The notes beneath the pieces were generated by a model that worked only from the letters and a program-made list of their open reading frames with translations, was not told where the DNA came from and searched no databases. Positions 10,685 to 20,462 of a stretch of 47,290 bases of DNA are shown here, in pieces. A program made the position numbers and the translations under genes. This DNA comes from Comamonadaceae bacterium (GTDB lineage: Bacteria; Pseudomonadota; Gammaproteobacteria; Burkholderiales; Burkholderiaceae_C), in the NCBI GenBank assembly GCA_947454955.1, contig CANGLW010000020.1, positions 1 through 47,290 of the forward strand, given 5' to 3'. Every line of letters begins with the position of its first letter. Position 1 is the first letter of the stretch.

Positions 10685-11581
10685 TTATTTTTTCGGGGCA
10701 GGTGCTGCCGAGCCGCGGAAGGTCTTGAAGAATTCCGAACCCGAGGGGTCGACCACCATCACGTCGCTCTTCTTGGCAAAGCTGGATTTGTAGGCCTCCA
10801 GGCTGCGGTAGAACTGCGCAAACTGCGGGTCGCGACCGAAGGACTCGGCGTAAATCTTGGCGGCTTCGGCATCGCCCTCGCCTTTGATTTTTTGCGCGTC
10901 ACGGTAAGCGTTGGCCACGGTCACTTCGCGTTGGCGGTCGGCATCAGCGCGAATTTTCTCGCCCTCGGCCGCACCGGTAGAACGCAGCTCGTTGGCCACG
11001 CGCTTGCGCTCAGCTTCCATGCGGCGGTAAACCGACTCGGTGATCGCGTCCACGTAGTCGGCGCGGGTGATGCGCACATCCACCACATCAATGCCCCAAG
11101 GCTTGGTGCCCTTGACCTTTTCCAGCACCTCTTTCTTGACGTCTTCCATCAAGGCTTCGCGCTTCAAAGACAGCAACTCTTTGACGGTGCGTTTGTTGAT
11201 TTCTTCCTGGAAAGCGTTGCGCACCACGCGGTTGAGCTGGCTCGCTCCCGCAGCTTCGTCCAGGCCCACATTGCGGATGTACTCTGAGGGCTCGGTGATG
11301 CGCCAACGCACATACCAGTCAATCACCACACGCTGCTTTTCAGCGGTGAGCATGGGCTCGGTGTCCACGCTGTCGAGCGTGAGCAAACGCTTGTCGATGT
11401 AGCTCACGTTTTGGAACGGCGGCGGCAGCTTGATGTTCAAGCCCGGCTCGGTGATCACATCCTTGATTTGCCCCAGGGCATAGACCACGCCAAACTGGCG
11501 CTGGTCCACCACAAAGAGCATGGAACTGGCCAGGGCCAAAGCCACCAGCAGCGACGACAAAATAAAGCCAACCCGGTTCAT
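10685..11581 (-). CDS. hflC: HflC, SPFH-domain regulator of FtsH protease
   Basis: HflC forms a membrane complex with HflK that encloses FtsH and modulates its proteolysis. The 298-residue protein has an N-terminal membrane anchor (about residues 5-25), VVDQRQFGVVYALG at the start of the SPFH/band 7 domain, and a long charged helix in the C-terminal half (RRMEAERKRVANELRSTGAAEGEKIRAD-type repeats, predicted coiled coil). The ATG has an AGGAGA ribosome binding site that overlaps the hflK TAG stop, with 9 nt between the two genes, so translation is probably coupled. Length agrees with the family. Confidence 0.95.
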   Translation of the reverse strand: MNRVGFILSSLLVALALASSMLFVVDQRQFGVVYALGQIKDVITEPGLNIKLPPPFQNVSYIDKRLLTLDSVDTEPMLTAEKQRVVIDWYVRWRITEPSEYIRNVGLDEAAGASQLNRVVRNAFQEEINKRTVKELLSLKREALMEDVKKEVLEKVKGTKPWGIDVVDVRITRADYVDAITESVYRRMEAERKRVANELRSTGAAEGEKIRADADRQREVTVANAYRDAQKIKGEGDAEAAKIYAESFGRDPQFAQFYRSLEAYKSSFAKKSDVMVVDPSGSEFFKTFRGSAAPAPKK

Positions 11582-11590
11582 GGGGTTCTC

Positions 11591-13021
11591 CTAGCGTGCA
11601 TCGCGGTCGCGTGAGCGGCCGCTGTCCCGGCCGCGGATGTCCGCGCTCGGGGTGGTGTTGGGGGCGACAGGCTGAGGCGCAGCCGCGGGGGTGGCCGCTG
11701 CAGCGGCTTCGCTGGCGGTCATCTGCATGATCTTGTCCAGCGGCAAATACAGCATGCCGTTGTGCGTTTCCACCATGACCTTGGTCACGTTGCTGTAGAT
11801 CTGCTGCATGGCATCAATGTACAGACGGTCACGCGTGACTTGCGGGGCCTTCTGGTACTCGTTGAGCACCGAGCGGAAACGCTGCGCATCACCCTGCGCT
11901 TGCGAGACGATGCGCGACTTGTAGGCCTGCGCCTCTTCCATCAAACGCGAGGCCGAGCCCTGCGCGCGCGGAATCACGTCATTGGCATAAGCCTGCGCTT
12001 CGTTCTTGGCACGCTCACGTTCCTGGCCGGCTTTGAGCACATCGTCAAACGCGGCTTGCACCTGCTCAGGGGGACGCACGCCGCCTTGTTGCAGGTTGAT
12101 GCCCACCACCTCAATGCCTACCTTGTAGCGGTCCAAAATGCTTTGCATCAGGGCGCGCACACGCGGGGCAATTTGGTCGCGCTCTTCAGACAGGGCCGAG
12201 TCCATCTTCATCTTGCCCACCACCTCGCGCACCGCGGTTTCTGCAGCTTGCACCACGGCTTCACCGGGGTTGCGGCTCTCAAACAGGTACGCACGTGCAT
12301 CGTTCAAGCGGTACTGCACCGCGAACTTGATCTCGACGATGTTCTCGTCTTCAGTCAGCATGGCCGACTCGCGCAGGCCCGTGGTTTTGATGACCGCATC
12401 GCGCCCCACATCCACCGAGCGGATTTGGGTCACAAAAATCAGTTCATGCTTTTGCACCGGGTAAGGCAAGCGCCAGTTGAAACCCGCACCCACCGTGGAC
12501 TTGTATTTGCCAAACTGGGTGATGACGGCCTGCTGGCCCTCTTGAACAATGAAAAAGCCGGTGCCCAGCCACAAGAGCAGCAAGACCGCCGCGATGACAC
12601 CCACGCCCAAGCCGGCGTTTTTGAAGTCGGGCAAACCAGGGCCACCCGAACCGGAACCGCCTGAACCCGAGCCACCGCCGCGCTTGCCACCAAACAAGCC
12701 GTTGAGCTTTTTGTTGAAGTCGCGCCAGAGTTCTTCCAGGTCCGGCGGGCCTTGCGTGGCCCCGGCGGGCTTGCGGCTGGGTTCTTGGCTCTGACCCGAG
12801 TTTTGACCCGGGTTAGAGCTTGGATTGGGGTTCGGGTTGGCACCGGGGTTGGCGTTAGGCTGTTGAGCATCGCCACCGTTGCCCGCAGACTCGTCGCCCC
12901 GGCCCCAGCGCGGGTCGTTGAGGTTGAACATGCCGCGCGCACGGCCCAACACGCCTTGAGCGGTTCGCCCGATCAGGCCGCCGCTCAGGCGTGGTCGTGA
13001 TTCTGGTAGGTTGAGTTTCAT
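11591..13021 (-). CDS. hflK: HflK, SPFH-domain regulator of FtsH protease
   Basis: HflK is the partner of HflC in the FtsH-regulating membrane complex. The 476 residues consist of an N-terminal cytoplasmic tail rich in Asn, Pro, Gly and Ser (about 45-135, with alternating NPNPN), a Gly-Ser-rich stretch, one membrane segment (about 143-163, VIAAVLLLLWLGTGFFIV), a band 7 domain starting EGQQAVITQFGKY, a coiled coil with RERAKNEAQAYANDVIPRA, and a short Ala/Pro C-terminus. The ATG used here lies 1 nt from the hflX stop, arguing for coupling. A second in-frame ATG at MFNLNDPRWGRGDE, residue 31, is where many HflK proteins begin, so the first 30 residues are uncertain. Confidence 0.94.
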   Translation of the reverse strand: MKLNLPESRPRLSGGLIGRTAQGVLGRARGMFNLNDPRWGRGDESAGNGGDAQQPNANPGANPNPNPSSNPGQNSGQSQEPSRKPAGATQGPPDLEELWRDFNKKLNGLFGGKRGGGSGSGGSGSGGPGLPDFKNAGLGVGVIAAVLLLLWLGTGFFIVQEGQQAVITQFGKYKSTVGAGFNWRLPYPVQKHELIFVTQIRSVDVGRDAVIKTTGLRESAMLTEDENIVEIKFAVQYRLNDARAYLFESRNPGEAVVQAAETAVREVVGKMKMDSALSEERDQIAPRVRALMQSILDRYKVGIEVVGINLQQGGVRPPEQVQAAFDDVLKAGQERERAKNEAQAYANDVIPRAQGSASRLMEEAQAYKSRIVSQAQGDAQRFRSVLNEYQKAPQVTRDRLYIDAMQQIYSNVTKVMVETHNGMLYLPLDKIMQMTASEAAAAATPAAAPQPVAPNTTPSADIRGRDSGRSRDRDAR

Positions 13022-13022
13022 A

Positions 13023-14210
13023 TCAATTGATTTGATGATGCCCCGATTGTGCCCAATCGTCAGAAGCCTTCATATTCTCAGGGGTCTGGGTGTTTGTACC
13101 GGTCGCGGCCAGGTCTGCCAACTTGTGCCGCAGCGCCCCCAAACCCGCCCCGGTGGCCGCACTTAAAAACAAACGCGGGGTGGGCACGCCGTCCAAGTCA
13201 TACACATCTTCAGTCAGCAAGGGGGCTTTGTCGACGGGCAATGCATCGGCTTTGTTGAAGATCAGCAGTTGCGGGATGTCGCCCGCGCCAATCTCGCGCA
13301 GCACGTTTTGCACCTGGGCGATTTGCTCCGGGAAGTCGGGGTTGGACGCGTCCACCACATGCAGCAGCAAATCAGCGTCCACCGCTTCTTGCAAGGTGGC
13401 CTCGAACGCGTCCACCAGGCCGTGAGGTAGGTCGCGAATGAAGCCCACCGTGTCCGACAAAGACACACTGCGCCCGGCCTCGCCCAGATACAGCTGGCGG
13501 GTGGTGGTGTCCAAGGTGGCAAACAACTGGTCGGCCGCGTAGGCGCGGGCTTTGACCAAGGCATTGAACAACGTGGACTTGCCCGCGTTGGTGTAACCCA
13601 CCAGCGAGATGTTGAAAGCGTCACGCCGCTCGCGTTGGCGGCGCTGGGTTTGGCGCTGGCGCTTAACCTTGACCAAGCGCTCTTTGGTGCGCTTGATCGA
13701 CTCGTTGATCATGCGGCGGTCCAGCTCAATTTGCTTCTCACCCGGGCCGCCACGCACACCGGCGCCACCGGTTTGGCGCTCCAAGTGCGACCAGCGGCGA
13801 ACCAGGCGGGTGCTGAGGTACTGCAGCCGGGCGAGTTCCACCTGCAATTTGCCTTCGTGGCTGCGGGCGCGTTGGGCAAAAATTTCAAGAATTAAGAGCG
13901 TGCGGTCGTTGACCGGCAGCTCCAGGTGGCGCTCGAGGTTGCGTTGCTGCGCAGGGCTCAAAGACTGGTCAAACAAGACCTCTTGCGCGCCATGGGCTGC
14001 GGCCATCATCTTGATTTCATCAGCTTTGCCGCTGCCCACAAACAGGGCCGCATCAGGGGCGCGGCGTTTGCAGGTGATGCGCGCCACCGGCGTCATGCCG
14101 GCGGTTTGGGCGAGTTGGCCGAGCTCGTCGAGCTCAGCGTCAAAGTGCGGCAGGCCCAAATCCACACCCACCAAGATAGCGGGTGTCAGCGGGCGTTGTG
14201 AGGCGGTCAA
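13023..14210 (-). CDS. hflX: Ribosome-associated GTPase HflX
   Basis: HflX binds the 50S subunit and splits stalled or heat-damaged ribosomes. The 395-residue protein has the N-terminal HflX domain with FVGSGKADE and LFDQSLSPAQQRNLE, a Gly-rich linker GGAGVRGGPGEKQIELDRR, a basic coiled coil (about 165-197), and a G domain with G1 GYTNAGKST (about 205-213), G3 DTVGFIRDLPH and G4 NKAD. The assigned start is TTG, 14 nt after the hfq stop; no ATG exists between the hfq stop and the conserved domain, but another weak start a few codons downstream is possible. The hfq-hflX-hflK-hflC order is conserved in proteobacteria. Confidence 0.95.
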   Translation of the reverse strand: MTASQRPLTPAILVGVDLGLPHFDAELDELGQLAQTAGMTPVARITCKRRAPDAALFVGSGKADEIKMMAAAHGAQEVLFDQSLSPAQQRNLERHLELPVNDRTLLILEIFAQRARSHEGKLQVELARLQYLSTRLVRRWSHLERQTGGAGVRGGPGEKQIELDRRMINESIKRTKERLVKVKRQRQTQRRQRERRDAFNISLVGYTNAGKSTLFNALVKARAYAADQLFATLDTTTRQLYLGEAGRSVSLSDTVGFIRDLPHGLVDAFEATLQEAVDADLLLHVVDASNPDFPEQIAQVQNVLREIGAGDIPQLLIFNKADALPVDKAPLLTEDVYDLDGVPTPRLFLSAATGAGLGALRHKLADLAATGTNTQTPENMKASDDWAQSGHHQIN

Positions 14211-14224
14211 ATGCGTGAGCGCGC

Positions 14225-14473
14225 TCAGGCTAAAGCGGCTGGTTCGCCCTCGCCCGAGGAGAAGTTCACGGCGCGGCCCGGAACAATCGTGGAGATGGCG
14301 TGCTTGTAGACCATTTGCGTCACGGTGTTGCGCAGCAGCACCACGTACTGGTCAAAAGACTCGATTTGTCCCTGGAGTTTGATGCCGTTGACCAGGTAAA
14401 TCGACACCGGCACGTGTTCACGGCGCAGGGTGTTGAGGAAAGGGTCCTGGAGGAGTTGGCCTTTATTGTTCAT
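14225..14473 (-). CDS. hfq: RNA chaperone Hfq
   Basis: Hfq is the hexameric Sm-like protein that pairs small RNAs with mRNAs. The 82 residues contain the Sm1 region ([20 protein letters not shown], then [16 protein letters not shown]) and the Sm2 motif [12 protein letters not shown]. Proximal-face Gln9 and Phe43-type residues are in place. The C-terminal tail is short. The ATG (MNNKGQ) was preferred over a GTG four codons upstream because it aligns with the usual Hfq N-terminus. No Shine-Dalgarno sequence is visible; the leader instead carries a T7 tract and a small hairpin, which may be a self-binding site. Confidence 0.97.
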   Translation of the reverse strand: MNNKGQLLQDPFLNTLRREHVPVSIYLVNGIKLQGQIESFDQYVVLLRNTVTQMVYKHAISTIVPGRAVNFSSGEGEPAALA

Positions 14474-14523
14474 GGTCGTTTTCACGGTATGGGTCCGTGT
14501 TCCAAAAAAATCAAGAACCGCAC

Positions 14524-14551
14524 ATTAACACAGCTGCGGATTCTGTGGGAA
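14524..14551 (-). promoter_or_regulatory. Possible sigma-70 promoter for hfq
   Basis: On the minus strand TTCCCA (14551-14546) and GTTAAT (14529-14524) are separated by 16 nt. The -10 element is preceded by TGT, an extended -10 arrangement. It would start transcription near 14517, giving a leader of about 44 nt that contains a T7 run (14510-14504) and the hairpin CACGG-acccata-CCGTG (14499-14483). The match is only partial, so this is a suggestion. Confidence 0.3.
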
Positions 14552-14618
14552 AAATGAAGGATATTTTTGTAGCGATAGCGACAACTTATCGCCACGCTTC
14601 TTGATCCAAGCCTAAAGC

Positions 14619-15959
14619 TCAGTCGTCTTTGTCGGCAAACGGGTTGGCGCTGGTCTTGAGCTCGATGCGCAGCGGTGTGCCCACCAGCTTGAACTCTTTG
14701 CGAAAACGCCCTTCCAAAAAGCGCTTGTAGGCATCGGTCACATGCTCGAGCGAGTTGCCATGGATCACGATGACCGGCGGGTTCATGCCGCCCTGGTGGG
14801 CGTAGCGCATTTTCGGGCGGTGCATGCCCGCCTTTTTCGGCGCCTGGAACTGCACCGACTCGATCAACAAGCGCGTGAGCACCGGGGTGGACATTTTGCA
14901 GAAGGCCGAGGCATGCGCCTGAGCGATCGAGGTCCACAGCGGACCCAGACCCTGGCGTTTTTGCGCCGAAATGAAATGCAGGTTGGCAAACTTCAAAAAC
15001 GTCAGGCGCGTCTCGATGGATCGCTGCACCAACTCGCGCTGGTAGTCGTCCACCGTGTCCCATTTGTTCACCGCCAGCACCACCGCACGGCCAGACTCGA
15101 GGATGTAGCCTGCGATGTGCGCGTCCTGGTCGGTCACGCCCTGGGTGGCGTCGAGCAACAGCAGCACCACGTCAGCCGACTCGATGGCCTGCAAGGTTTT
15201 GACGACCGAGAACTTCTCAATCGCCTCAAACACCTTGCCTTTGCGGCGCAGGCCGGCGGTGTCGATCAATTCAAACTTCTGGCCGTTGCGCTCAAACGGC
15301 ACGGTGATCGCATCGCGCGTGGTACCGGGCATGTCAAAGGCCACCAGGCGCTCTTCGCCCAGCCAGGTGTTGATGAGCGTGGACTTGCCCACATTGGGCC
15401 GCCCCGCTACCGCCAGCTTGATGACGCCGGGTGTTTTTTCCTCGGCCGCCTCATCAGGGTCAGGCAGGTGCAGGGGCTCCAAAGCCAGATCCACCAGCGA
15501 GCGGATGCCCTGCCCGTGCGCGGCTGACACCGGGTGCACCTCACCCAAGCCGAGTTCGTAAAACTCGGAGAGCTGCATGCCCTCTTTCATGCCTTCGGCC
15601 TTGTTGGCTGTGAGGATGGTGGGCTTGCCCAACTTACGCAGGTACTTGGCAATGTCGTGGTCTTGCGCAGACAGGCCCAGGCGGGCGTCCACCACAAAAA
15701 TCACCACATCGGCCTCGGCCACCGCTTGGCGGGTTTGCTTGGCCATCTCTTTGAAGATGCCCGAGCCCGCATCGGGCTCAAAGCCGCCGGTGTCGATCAC
15801 GATGTACTCGTGCTTGCCCTGTTTGCCGTTGCCGTAATGGCGGTCGCGCGTCAAACCAGCGAAGTCCGCCACGATGGCGTCGCGCGTCTTGGTCAGACGG
15901 TTAAAAAGGGTCGATTTGCCCACATTGGGGCGGCCCACCAGGGCCAGAACAGGTTTCAT
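14619..15959 (-). CDS. der: Ribosome assembly GTPase Der (EngA)
   Basis: Der is an essential GTPase with two tandem G domains that acts in 50S maturation. The 446-residue protein has G1 motifs GRPNVGKST at residues 9-17 and again at 186-194, G3 motifs DTGGF and [10 protein letters not shown]4 motifs NKAEG and NKWD, and a C-terminal KH-like domain (about 355-440) with [20 protein letters not shown]. The ATG overlaps the bamB stop by one base (TGATG), so translation is coupled. A 145-bp gap to the hfq start follows downstream. Confidence 0.97.
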   Translation of the reverse strand: MKPVLALVGRPNVGKSTLFNRLTKTRDAIVADFAGLTRDRHYGNGKQGKHEYIVIDTGGFEPDAGSGIFKEMAKQTRQAVAEADVVIFVVDARLGLSAQDHDIAKYLRKLGKPTILTANKAEGMKEGMQLSEFYELGLGEVHPVSAAHGQGIRSLVDLALEPLHLPDPDEAAEEKTPGVIKLAVAGRPNVGKSTLINTWLGEERLVAFDMPGTTRDAITVPFERNGQKFELIDTAGLRRKGKVFEAIEKFSVVKTLQAIESADVVLLLLDATQGVTDQDAHIAGYILESGRAVVLAVNKWDTVDDYQRELVQRSIETRLTFLKFANLHFISAQKRQGLGPLWTSIAQAHASAFCKMSTPVLTRLLIESVQFQAPKKAGMHRPKMRYAHQGGMNPPVIVIHGNSLEHVTDAYKRFLEGRFRKEFKLVGTPLRIELKTSANPFADKDD

Positions 15960-17086
15960 CAGTTGCCCGGTCGCAGTCCGGCCACCAGGCCTTTGGCAGT
16001 CACCACCACCAGGGTGTTGGCCGCCAGCACCGGCGCACCGGCCAGGGCCGAGCCGTCCAGGCTGATGCGCGACAAGGTGTCACCGTTGTCTTTGGACAGC
16101 ACATGCACATAGCCCTGCGCATCCCCCAGCACCAGGCCAGCGCCCAGGGCCAGCGGGGCACTCAGGCCGCGGAAACGCAGGTTCTGGGTGGACCACACGC
16201 GCTCGCCATCGGTACGGCGCCATGCACCCACCGTGCCGTCTTCGTCGGTGCCGTAAAGCTGGGTGGTGTCACCGCTCAGGCCCACCGAGCCTGCAGAAGG
16301 TTTGGTCCAGGTCAGCGTGCCACGGGTGGCGTTGGTGCAAGCCACGGCGGCTTGGAAAGCGCGCACACAAACCTCATCGCCCTCACGGAAAGCCGGGCCC
16401 ACCAGGTCCACCAGGCGTTCCACATCGTTGATACCGCGGGGCGTGGCCACCGGGGCCTCCCAGCGGATGCTGCCATTCAAGGGGTTCAAACCCACCAGCT
16501 TGCCCGACACACCGGCCACCAGGGTGTCGCCCACCGCCAACAGCACGCCGGCTTGGCGCAACACCAGCGGCTCGCCCGGGCGCTGTTGTGTCCACAAACG
16601 GCGACCTGAGGCGCCATCAAAAGCGCTCACGGCACGGTCAGCACCCAGCACAAACACACGCCCGCCCGCCACCAGCGGTGCGGTGTGGCTTGAGGCATTC
16701 AACTTGGTGCGCCAAATCACCTTGCCGGCTTCCAAGGCCAGCAGGTCGTGGCTGCGGGTGACGACCGCTGCGCGGTTGCCATCAAACCCCACACCCGCGC
16801 TCAAGGCTTCAGCGGTTGCGGCGCGCCAATTGGCTTGGCCGGTGCGCACATCGAGCACCACCACCTCGCCCTTGCCATCGGCCACAGCTGCGCTGTTGCC
16901 TTGCACCTTGATGTCCAGCGGAAAGTCCACCGCGCTCAAACCCAAGGACCACACCATCTTGATGCTGAACTTGTCGGGGTTAGGACCTAAAGGTGTGGGC
17001 TGCGGGCGCGAGGACGTGCTGGAGCACGCAGCCAGCACCAGAGCTGCAGCGGTTGTTATGAAAAGACGAGCGACGGTGTGACGCAT
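15959..17086 (-). CDS. bamB: Outer-membrane assembly lipoprotein BamB
   Basis: BamB is a beta-propeller lipoprotein of the BAM complex that inserts beta-barrel proteins in the outer membrane. The 375-residue protein starts with a lipoprotein signal peptide whose lipobox LAAC falls near residue 21, followed by Ser-rich CSSTSS. The mature part is made of WD-like PQQ repeats: [65 protein letters not shown] and [13 protein letters not shown] mark successive blades. The ATG at 17086 shares its A with the TGA of the upstream YfgM-like gene; a GTG one codon earlier would also be possible. bamD is present in the same window. Confidence 0.95.
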   Translation of the reverse strand: MRHTVARLFITTAAALVLAACSSTSSRPQPTPLGPNPDKFSIKMVWSLGLSAVDFPLDIKVQGNSAAVADGKGEVVVLDVRTGQANWRAATAEALSAGVGFDGNRAAVVTRSHDLLALEAGKVIWRTKLNASSHTAPLVAGGRVFVLGADRAVSAFDGASGRRLWTQQRPGEPLVLRQAGVLLAVGDTLVAGVSGKLVGLNPLNGSIRWEAPVATPRGINDVERLVDLVGPAFREGDEVCVRAFQAAVACTNATRGTLTWTKPSAGSVGLSGDTTQLYGTDEDGTVGAWRRTDGERVWSTQNLRFRGLSAPLALGAGLVLGDAQGYVHVLSKDNGDTLSRISLDGSALAGAPVLAANTLVVVTAKGLVAGLRPGN

Positions 17087-17760
17087 CACTTGGCGGCCTC
17101 AGATTTAGGTTCGGCTTTCACCTCAGGCGCAGCGCCCAAGGCGATCAATTTCACCTCGACGATGCGGCGGTAATCGGTGCGCTCGTCCATGGCTTTGAAG
17201 GCTTTGTTGAAGGCCTCGATGGCCTGGGGCTTTTGGCCTTGGGCCAGGTAAACATCGCCACGGCGGTCATCGGCCAAGGGCTCGAAAGACGCGGGGAATT
17301 TGCCGCTCAAGGTTTTCAAAGCGTCGTCATAAGCTTTGGCATCGAGTTGCAAACCCGCCAGGCGCAATTTGGCCAGCGACTGGTAACCCTCGTCACCCGC
17401 TTTGTCAGCCACCCAACGCAAAGCCGCTTGGGCCTCGGCGGTTTTACCGGCATCGGTGTAGAGCTTGGCAGCCAGCATGGCGGCCTGGTGGGCGTAGAGG
17501 TGCGAGGCGTATTTGTCTTTGATGTCACCCAGCGCACGGTCCAGGCGGGTCAGGTCGCCGCTGCGGGCCACGCGCTCGAATTCGTCGTACATGGCTGCGG
17601 CCTTGGTGGCCTCGCCACGCTGCCAGTACTGCCAACCGTTCCAGCCGGCCACGGCCAGCAACACCGCCAAGGCCAGGTTGGTGATGAGGTTGCCGTACTG
17701 CTTCCAGAAGTGCTTGATCTGGTCGAGTTGTTCTTGTTCTTCGAGGTCGAGGTGCGCCAT
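17086..17760 (-). CDS. YfgM-like membrane-anchored TPR protein
   Basis: This 224-residue protein has the YfgM family layout: a short cytoplasmic N-terminus (MAHLDLEEQEQLDQIKHFWKQY), one membrane segment at about residues 24-42 (LITNLALAVLLAVAGW), and a periplasmic part with TPR-like helices (about 50-205) ending in an Ala/Lys/Glu tail. In E. coli YfgM associates with the SecYEG translocon and PpiD and helps hand proteins to periplasmic chaperones. The position between hisS and bamB is the conserved one for this family. The stop overlaps the bamB start. The N-terminal QIKHFWKQYGN pattern supports the assignment. Confidence 0.88.
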   Translation of the reverse strand: MAHLDLEEQEQLDQIKHFWKQYGNLITNLALAVLLAVAGWNGWQYWQRGEATKAAAMYDEFERVARSGDLTRLDRALGDIKDKYASHLYAHQAAMLAAKLYTDAGKTAEAQAALRWVADKAGDEGYQSLAKLRLAGLQLDAKAYDDALKTLSGKFPASFEPLADDRRGDVYLAQGQKPQAIEAFNKAFKAMDERTDYRRIVEVKLIALGAAPEVKAEPKSEAAK

Positions 17761-17819
17761 GTCAGTCTGTGGAGTGAAGCGCCAATTGTAGGACGGACCC
17801 GGTTTGGCGCGTTAGGGAG

Positions 17820-17839
17820 CAGGTCAAGCGTTTGACCTG
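17820..17839 (-). promoter_or_regulatory. Hairpin directly after hisS stop
   Basis: CAGGTCAA-GCGT-TTGACCTG is a perfect 8-bp stem with a 4-nt loop, 5 nt after the hisS stop codon on the minus strand. No T-run follows, so it is unlikely to be a full terminator. It may protect the 3' end of an upstream mRNA segment, slow polymerase before the YfgM-like gene, or be a binding site. Confidence 0.4.
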
Positions 17840-17844
17840 ATGCG

Positions 17845-19176
17845 TTAAGCCATCAACAGGGCCGCCCAATCGCCCGCCTCGTTCAGCGTTTGCGCGGTTT
17901 GTTCGCCAGATCCATCACGCAGCGCTTTAACAGTAACTTCACCACGCGCGAGCTCATCCGCTCCGAAAATGAGAGCAAACTTCGCCCCACTGGCATCAGC
18001 TTTCTTGAACTGGGACTTCATGCTGCCCATGCCCTCGGCGTTGCTGGTGTGCATTTGCACCTTCACGCCGGCCGCGCGCAAAGCCTGGCAGCACACCATG
18101 GCGGTGGGCAAGGCAGCGGCCTCAGGAATGATGGCGTAGGCGTCGGGTTTGGGTGTGGGCACCTCGGTGCCCACTTCTTTGAGCAACTCCAGCACCCGCT
18201 CTACACCGAGCGCCCAGCCCACGGCCGGGGCGGGTTTGCCGCCAATTTGCTCAATCAGGTAGTCGTAGCGTCCGCCACCGCAAATCGTGCCTTGCGAGCC
18301 CAAGCGGGTGGTCACAAACTCGAACACGGTCAGGTTGTAGTAGTCCATGCCGCGCACCAGGCGCGGGTTGATGGTGTAGGCCACGCCGTTGGCTTCCAAA
18401 ATCGCGCGCACCTGGGCGAAGTGCGCCAGAGAGGTCTCGCCCAAAAAGTCCATCAGCTTGGGCGCGGCTTCCACCAGGGCCTGCATGCTGGGGTTTTTGG
18501 TGTCCAAAATCCGCAAGGGGTTGGCGTGCAGACGGCGCTTGGCTTCCTCGTCGAGCTGGTCGATGTGCTGCTCGAAATACGCGATCAACGCAGCGCGGTG
18601 CAGCTTGCGTTCCTCAGGCTGGCCCAGGCTGTTGAGCTCCAGACGAACATCGCTCAGGCCTAAGGTTTGCCAAAGTTCGGCGGCCATCAAAATCAATTCA
18701 GCGTCCACCTCGGCACCGCCAAAGCCCAGGGCTTCAGCGCCAATTTGGTGGAACTGGCGGTAGCGGCCGCGCTGCGGGCGCTCGTGGCGGAACATCGGGC
18801 CCATGTAGTACAGACGCTTGCCACCGTCGTAAAGCATGTTGTGCTCGGCTACCGCGCGCACCACCCCGGCGGTGTTCTCGGGGCGCAGGGTCAAAGGCTC
18901 GCCGTTGAGGCGGTCGTCGAAAGAGTACATCTCTTTTTCAACGATGTCGGTTACCTCCCCCAGACCGCGGATGAACAGCGGTGTGGGCTCCACAATCGGT
19001 GTGCGGATGTTGCCGTAGGCGTAACGCGCCATGAGGGCTCGCACCTGCGCTTCCAACCACTCCCAGCGCGCCGAATCCGGCGGCAGGATGTCGTTCATGC
19101 CTTTGACGGCGGTGATCTTCTCGAATTTGGGCGCTTTGGCTTTGGGGGATGCAGGGGTAGAGGCTTGCTCGGTCAT
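17845..19176 (-). CDS. hisS: Histidyl-tRNA synthetase HisS
   Basis: HisS charges tRNA-His. The 443-residue class II synthetase has an N-terminal start of the core [16 protein letters not shown], motif 2 region [24 protein letters not shown], the histidine-specific motif [15 protein letters not shown] (histidyl A), [14 protein letters not shown] (histidyl B), motif 3 [12 protein letters not shown], and a C-terminal anticodon-binding domain. A short Ala/Lys/Pro N-terminal extension of about 18 residues precedes the core. The ATG is 3 nt after the ispG stop. HisZ, the non-catalytic paralogue, is in the same gene series. Confidence 0.97.
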   Translation of the reverse strand: MTEQASTPASPKAKAPKFEKITAVKGMNDILPPDSARWEWLEAQVRALMARYAYGNIRTPIVEPTPLFIRGLGEVTDIVEKEMYSFDDRLNGEPLTLRPENTAGVVRAVAEHNMLYDGGKRLYYMGPMFRHERPQRGRYRQFHQIGAEALGFGGAEVDAELILMAAELWQTLGLSDVRLELNSLGQPEERKLHRAALIAYFEQHIDQLDEEAKRRLHANPLRILDTKNPSMQALVEAAPKLMDFLGETSLAHFAQVRAILEANGVAYTINPRLVRGMDYYNLTVFEFVTTRLGSQGTICGGGRYDYLIEQIGGKPAPAVGWALGVERVLELLKEVGTEVPTPKPDAYAIIPEAAALPTAMVCCQALRAAGVKVQMHTSNAEGMGSMKSQFKKADASGAKFALIFGADELARGEVTVKALRDGSGEQTAQTLNEAGDWAALLMA

Positions 19177-19179
19177 GGG

Positions 19180-20460
19180 TCAGTCTTGCGCCGTGGCGCT
19201 GGCCAGGGTTCGCGTGTCAGAGGCGCCAAAGCGCTGTTCAATGTAATTTTCCACCAGGGTCTGGAATTCCTGGGCAATGCCTGCGCCGCGCAGGGTGAGT
19301 TTTTTCTCGCCGTCGATGAACACCGGCGCAGCAGGCGCCTCACCATTGCCCGGCAGGCTGATGCCAATGTCGGCATGCTTGGACTCGCCCGGGCCGTTCA
19401 CAATGCAGCCCATCACCGCCACCTTGAGGTTTTCCACCCCCGGGTATTGGCGGCGCCACACCGGCATTTGCAGGCGCAAAAAGTCATCAATTTGCTTGGC
19501 CAGTTCCTGGAAGGTGGTGCTGGTGGTGCGCCCGCAACCGGGGCAAGCGGTCACGCTGGGCACGAACATACGAATGCCCAGCGACTGCAGAATTTCAGAG
19601 GCAATCACCACCTCTTGCGTGCGCGCCTCGCCGGGCTGCGGGGTGAGCGAGACGCGGATGGTGTCGCCAATGCCCTCTTGCAACAAAATGCCCAGGGCCG
19701 TGCTGGAGGCCACCGTGCCCTTGGTGCCCATGCCCGCTTCGGTCAGGCCCAGGTGCAGCGGGTAGTCGCAGCGACGCGCGAGTTCGCGGTACACCGAGAT
19801 CAAGTCCTGCACGCCACTGACCTTGCACGACAAGATGATCTGGTTGCCATCCATGCCCATATCTTCGGCTCGCTTGGCCGACTCGATGGCCGAGGTGATG
19901 AGCGCTTCGTACATCACTTGCTTGGCCGACCAGGGGTCAGCGCGCAGGCTGTTTTCGTCCATCAGGCTGGCCAGCAGTTCCTGATCCAGGCTGCCCCAGT
20001 TCACACCGATGCGCACCGGTTTGTTCCACCGCATGGCCGCTTCAATCATCTGGCCGAACTGGCGGTCGCGTTTGTCGCCCTTGCCCACATTACCGGGGTT
20101 GATGCGGTATTTGGACAGCGTTTGCGCGCACTCAGGAAACTCGGTGAGCAGCGTGTGGCCGTTGTAATGGAAGTCGCCCACCAGGGGCACCTCGATGCCC
20201 ATGCGGTCGAGCTGCTCGCGGATGTGCGGCACCGCCTTGGCAGCCTCGGGCGTGTTGACGGTGATGCGCACCATCTCTGAGCCGGCAATGGCCAGCTCTT
20301 TGACCTGGATGGCCGTGCCAATCACGTCCACCGTGTCGGTGTTGGTCATGGACTGGATGCGCACCGGCGCACCGCCACCAATGGTGATCTTGGTGTTGGC
20401 CCATTGCACCAGGGCTTGGCGGTTGTTGCGCACCAAGGCGCGGGCTTCTGCAATGCTCAT
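19180..20460 (-). CDS. ispG: 4-hydroxy-3-methylbut-2-enyl diphosphate synthase IspG
   Basis: IspG carries out the reductive ring opening of MEcPP to HMBPP in the MEP isoprenoid pathway and needs a [4Fe-4S] cluster. The 426-residue protein has an N-terminal TIM-barrel ([43 protein letters not shown]) and a C-terminal cluster domain with the ligands in [10 protein letters not shown] and [11 protein letters not shown]. Length is longer than E. coli (372), which fits the form with an inserted segment seen in many betaproteobacteria. The ATG at 20460 was chosen because GAGGTG lies 8 nt upstream; a GTG two codons earlier is too close to that site. The start is 2 nt after the rodZ stop. Confidence 0.96.
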   Translation of the reverse strand: MSIAEARALVRNNRQALVQWANTKITIGGGAPVRIQSMTNTDTVDVIGTAIQVKELAIAGSEMVRITVNTPEAAKAVPHIREQLDRMGIEVPLVGDFHYNGHTLLTEFPECAQTLSKYRINPGNVGKGDKRDRQFGQMIEAAMRWNKPVRIGVNWGSLDQELLASLMDENSLRADPWSAKQVMYEALITSAIESAKRAEDMGMDGNQIILSCKVSGVQDLISVYRELARRCDYPLHLGLTEAGMGTKGTVASSTALGILLQEGIGDTIRVSLTPQPGEARTQEVVIASEILQSLGIRMFVPSVTACPGCGRTTSTTFQELAKQIDDFLRLQMPVWRRQYPGVENLKVAVMGCIVNGPGESKHADIGISLPGNGEAPAAPVFIDGEKKLTLRGAGIAQEFQTLVENYIEQRFGASDTRTLASATAQD

Positions 20461-20462
20461 GC

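Noticed and set aside
14572..14592. Inverted repeat GCGATA/TATCGC downstream of der
   Set aside because: The stem is only 6 bp with a 9-nt loop and no T-run, so it is not a supportable terminator.
18667..20280. Plus-strand open frame opposite hisS and ispG
   Set aside because: It spans two unrelated minus-strand genes and has no domain; it is a by-product of codon bias.
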